The notes below the pieces were generated by a model. That model did not search any database and was not told the origin of the DNA. It saw nothing but the letters and a program-made list of their open reading frames with translations. A DNA stretch of 64,000 nucleotides, taken from UBA4582 sp965657335 (GTDB taxonomy: Bacteria > Pseudomonadota > Gammaproteobacteria > Pseudomonadales > Azotimanducaceae). The position numbers and the translations under genes are program-made. Positions 61,629 through 64,000 of this stretch are shown here, piece by piece (the first letter of the stretch is position 1; the number at the start of each line of letters is the position of its first letter). The DNA is taken from assembly GCA_965657335.1 (NCBI GenBank), contig CBFHOH010000008.1, positions 62,001 through 126,000 of the forward strand. Direction: 5' to 3'.

Positions 61629-62633
61629 ATGCTGAAAAAAAACATTTCACCTCAACGCCACTCCTCTTCTCGATCCGGGCAACTCAACATCAGGGGTGGC
61701 GCCTACACCAACATTAAGGAACTGATTCGCTTAAGGCATGCTTCACGCGAACTTGAACTGCCAACATCTAATCGCGCACTCAATCCCATGTCGGGTTTAT
61801 TAACCTCTCGCTTCCGCGGTAGAGGCATTGATTTTGCCGAGGTCAGAACTTATCAGCCAGGTGATGATATTAGAACCATCGACTGGCGGGTAACTGCAAG
61901 AACGCAAACCCCCCATACAAAACTTTTTCAGGAAGAAAAAGAAAGACCGGTTTTGATATTGGTCGATCAGTCTCACTCGATGTTTTTTGGCTCAAAAATT
62001 GTTTTTAAATCCGTAGTCGCGGCTGAAGCTGCAGCTGCAATCGCGTGGACGGCCTTGGACAGAGGCGACCGGGTCGGCGGAATCGTCTTCGCAGAAAACC
62101 GGCACAGAGAAGTTCGGCCAAGAAGAAATAAAAACGCAGTGTTGCGATTACTCAACGAAATAAATGACTTCAACCAGCAACTCGGGAAAAACCACGCAAC
62201 TAATGACAGAACCTATTTGACTGAAGCGCTCACCAACGTCAGAAGAGTTGCCAAACACGGCAGCGCCATATTTCTCATTAGCGACTTCGCTACTTTTGAC
62301 GAGGAGGCGCGACTGCATTTTGGACAACTCGCCAGACATAACGACATCGTTGGTATTCATATCTCTGATCACCTTGAACGTGAGTTGCCACGTCCAGACT
62401 ATTATACGATAACCGATGGTCAGTCCCGCGCTCGCATAAACACAGCCAGTAAAAAGCATCGAACGGCTTACCACCAAGCCTATGACGACAACCTAAACCT
62501 AGTGAAAGCAACATTTACAAAACAAAAAGCCATTCTGTTGGAACTTAAAACTGAACAAATGAGTGGCGATGCACTGATCGACGCGATCGGTCGGTCTGCG
62601 AAAGATCTGGCGGCGAAAGCGGTGAGGAAATAG
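61629..62633 (+). CDS. DUF58 (VWA-like) protein
   Basis: A 334-residue DUF58 protein. The block FRGRGIDFAEVRTYQPGDDIRTIDWRVTART is the family hallmark (positions about 60-90), followed by a VWA-like core ILVDQSHSMFFGS. The start at the ATG at 61629, 16 bases after the moxR stop, is chosen over a longer frame inside moxR. It is the second gene of the operon; partners normally act with MoxR and VWA proteins at the inner membrane. Confidence 0.9.
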   Translation: MLKKNISPQRHSSSRSGQLNIRGGAYTNIKELIRLRHASRELELPTSNRALNPMSGLLTSRFRGRGIDFAEVRTYQPGDDIRTIDWRVTARTQTPHTKLFQEEKERPVLILVDQSHSMFFGSKIVFKSVVAAEAAAAIAWTALDRGDRVGGIVFAENRHREVRPRRNKNAVLRLLNEINDFNQQLGKNHATNDRTYLTEALTNVRRVAKHGSAIFLISDFATFDEEARLHFGQLARHNDIVGIHISDHLERELPRPDYYTITDGQSRARINTASKKHRTAYHQAYDDNLNLVKATFTKQKAILLELKTEQMSGDALIDAIGRSAKDLAAKAVRK

Positions 62634-62634
62634 C

Positions 62635-63255
62635 ATGGCACAAGCGCAACCGACGCAAGGTGCAATGCCCGGGCAACTCGCGCAACCAGCGCAAACAGAT
62701 CCTTTGGCGAATCTGCGTGATATTCACATACCCAGCGCACTGGACCCGTGGCCACCCGCAATCGGATGGTGGCTACTCGCCGCCAGCGCCATCCTCGCAA
62801 TCGGCTACGCTGTTTATTGGATATTGAAATGGTGGAAATCGAATCAGTATCGCCGAGAGGGCGTGCGCGAGCTCAATCTCCTGCTGGAAAATCATGCTTC
62901 AGAGCGGCAATATCTCGAACAGTATTCGAGCCTGCTAAAACGGGTAGCCCTGAGCAAGTACGCCAGAGAGTCAGTTGCGAATTTGACAGGAGAAGCGTGG
63001 GTAAGTTTTCTAGACAGCACAACAGGCACCCAAGAATTTTCCATGGGCGAGGGACAAGTTTTGATTCAGGGGAATTACGAACTAAACCCCAAGGTAGACG
63101 TCGCAAAGCTGCATTCTCTGGGTCTTTACTGGATCAAAAAGCATAGAAAGATAGCAGCGACCAGTGACCAGACCACGGCTGCCGCGGGGGCTTCAACAGA
63201 CTACCTCACGGCGCGTGCTGCAGCCACCCTTACCAAAGAGACACAAGTGACATGA
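62635..63255 (+). CDS. DUF4381 membrane protein
   Basis: A 206-residue protein with a short N-terminal tail rich in Gln and Pro, the motif LRDIHIPSALDPWPPAIGWW and one helix (about 42-65). The cytoplasmic part contains LALSKYARESVANLTGEAWVSFLD-like segments typical of DUF4381. It sits between the DUF58 and VWA genes, as in other MoxR operons; the ATG starts one base after the DUF58 stop and its end overlaps the next gene by four bases. Confidence 0.85.
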   Translation: MAQAQPTQGAMPGQLAQPAQTDPLANLRDIHIPSALDPWPPAIGWWLLAASAILAIGYAVYWILKWWKSNQYRREGVRELNLLLENHASERQYLEQYSSLLKRVALSKYARESVANLTGEAWVSFLDSTTGTQEFSMGEGQVLIQGNYELNPKVDVAKLHSLGLYWIKKHRKIAATSDQTTAAAGASTDYLTARAAATLTKETQVT

Positions 63256-64000
63256 TCGAATTTGAATGGCCATGGGCATTTGCTTTTTTACCCCTACCGC
63301 TATTGGTATATTTCCTGTTTCGACCGGCACGCCATCAGGAGTCGGCGCTGCATGTACCCTTTTTTAAACTCGCCGCTGAATTTGAGTCAGCAAATCAGGC
63401 AAGCAGCGGCAGATCGGTCGCCAGACGTGTCGCACTTATTATTATCTGGTGTCTGCTCGTATTCGCAAGCGTAAAACCGGAATGGATCGGAGATCCCATC
63501 GACCTACCCACAAGCGGCCGCGACCTGATGCTAGCCGTTGATATCTCTGGATCCATGGGCACAGAGGATATGCAGGTCAATTCCAACATGACGACTCGAC
63601 TAAGCGTCGTTAAAGCCGTTGTTGGCGACTTTGTCGAGCGCCGGGTTGGAGACCGACTCGGGCTTATTCTGTTTGGCAGTCAGGCATATCTGCAAACGCC
63701 ACTCACCTTCGATCGCACTACCGTAAGAACACTCTTGGCGGAGACCCCGCTCGGTATCGCAGGTGGCAAAACGGCCATAGGCGACGCCATTGGTCTCGCA
63801 GTCAAGCGGTTACAATCGAGACCAGAGAACAGTCGCATCCTGATTTTGCTTACCGATGGTAAAAACAACGTGGGAGAAGTGTCACCACTTCAAGCGGCAA
63901 AGATTGCTGCAGCTGAAGGTGTAAAGATCTACACCATTGGATTCGGTGCAGACGAGCTTGTTGTACCGGGGTTGCTTTTTAACAGAACCATTAATCCTTC
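63252..64000 (+). CDS. VWA-domain (BatA-like) protein, cut by window end
   Basis: The ATG overlaps the DUF4381 stop (ATGA) and the frame is open to the window end, giving at least 249 residues. Two N-terminal helices (about 9-25, 58-75) precede a von Willebrand A domain with the metal-ion site DISGSMG at about 97-103 and LTDGKNNVGE further on. This matches BatA/aerotolerance-type proteins that function with MoxR. The rest of the gene, and probably more operon members, lies beyond 64000. Confidence 0.9.
   Translation, partial: MIEFEWPWAFAFLPLPLLVYFLFRPARHQESALHVPFFKLAAEFESANQASSGRSVARRVALIIIWCLLVFASVKPEWIGDPIDLPTSGRDLMLAVDISGSMGTEDMQVNSNMTTRLSVVKAVVGDFVERRVGDRLGLILFGSQAYLQTPLTFDRTTVRTLLAETPLGIAGGKTAIGDAIGLAVKRLQSRPENSRILILLTDGKNNVGEVSPLQAAKIAAAEGVKIYTIGFGADELVVPGLLFNRTINP

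Noticed and set aside
1..64000. tRNA, rRNA, CRISPR, insertion sequence or prophage
   Set aside because: I looked through the intergenic stretches and found no cloverleaf-like sequence, repeat-spacer array, transposase or phage structural gene.

Overview
The window reads as chromosomal core DNA of a marine-type gammaproteobacterium, probably from the Pseudomonadales/Cellvibrionales neighbourhood. The support is the gene set: a complete Na+-pumping NADH:quinone reductase operon (nqrABCDEF), an N-terminally extended Pseudomonas-type GAPDH beside mfd and csiV, lexA beside topA, and EpmC, TusA, TtcA, RMF, TatD, SapC and TesA/YbbA/YbbP, all of gammaproteobacterial type. There is a 100-N scaffold gap inside nqrF, so this is a draft or metagenome assembly. 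I see no rRNA, tRNA, CRISPR array, insertion sequence or prophage. Genes are dense and alternate between strands in short operons.

Layout. 0.1-3.1 kb (minus): tusA, a gamma-glutamylcyclotransferase-like gene, epmC, a PaaI thioesterase and a COG3199 NAD-kinase-like gene, tightly packed. 3.1-6.6 kb: an ABM monooxygenase, a lipoprotein PQQ alcohol dehydrogenase fused to cytochrome c, about 640 bp without a convincing gene, and a YheU-like gene. 6.8-14 kb (plus): a TorR/OmpR-type response regulator followed by a 2143-residue hybrid histidine kinase (pseudokinase, AAA ATPase, helical repeats, GAF, PAS, HisKA, HATPase, REC, Hpt). 14-21 kb: ttcA, a polysaccharide deacetylase, ybbP/ybbA divergent from tesA, a YgjP-like metallopeptidase and bolA. 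21.2-25.3 kb (minus): a signalling cluster with a CHASE2 adenylate cyclase, a secreted FecR-domain protein and a broken FHA-domain gene carrying twelve tandem hexanucleotide units. 25.5-29.1 kb (plus): yaaA, an AcoX-like kinase, a secreted MORN-repeat protein and a NUDIX hydrolase.

29.1-38.4 kb (minus): nqrF-E-D-C-B-A, gap and a membrane-anchored retropepsin-like protein. 38.4-47.1 kb: mfd and csiV (plus), then sapC, an MscS channel and a two-SPOR plus outer-membrane-barrel protein (minus). 47.4-51.6 kb: lexA with two SOS boxes over a readable promoter, topA and a small membrane protein. 51.8-57.1 kb: a universal stress protein, a Slt-type lytic transglycosylase, tatD, a glutaredoxin-like gene, zntR with its palindromic operator, and ddl. 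57.3-64 kb: an Amt ammonium transporter, rmf, pyrD, and the start of a MoxR-DUF58-DUF4381-VWA operon that leaves the window.

The most unusual items are the giant histidine kinase whose Ser/Thr kinase domain has lost its catalytic residues while sitting in an apparently complete two-gene phosphorelay; the FHA/FecR/CHASE2-cyclase cluster with its frameshifted, repeat-bearing FHA gene; the SPOR-SPOR-barrel fusion; and the nqrF gap, which by comparison with the NqrF family probably stands for a single missing base.
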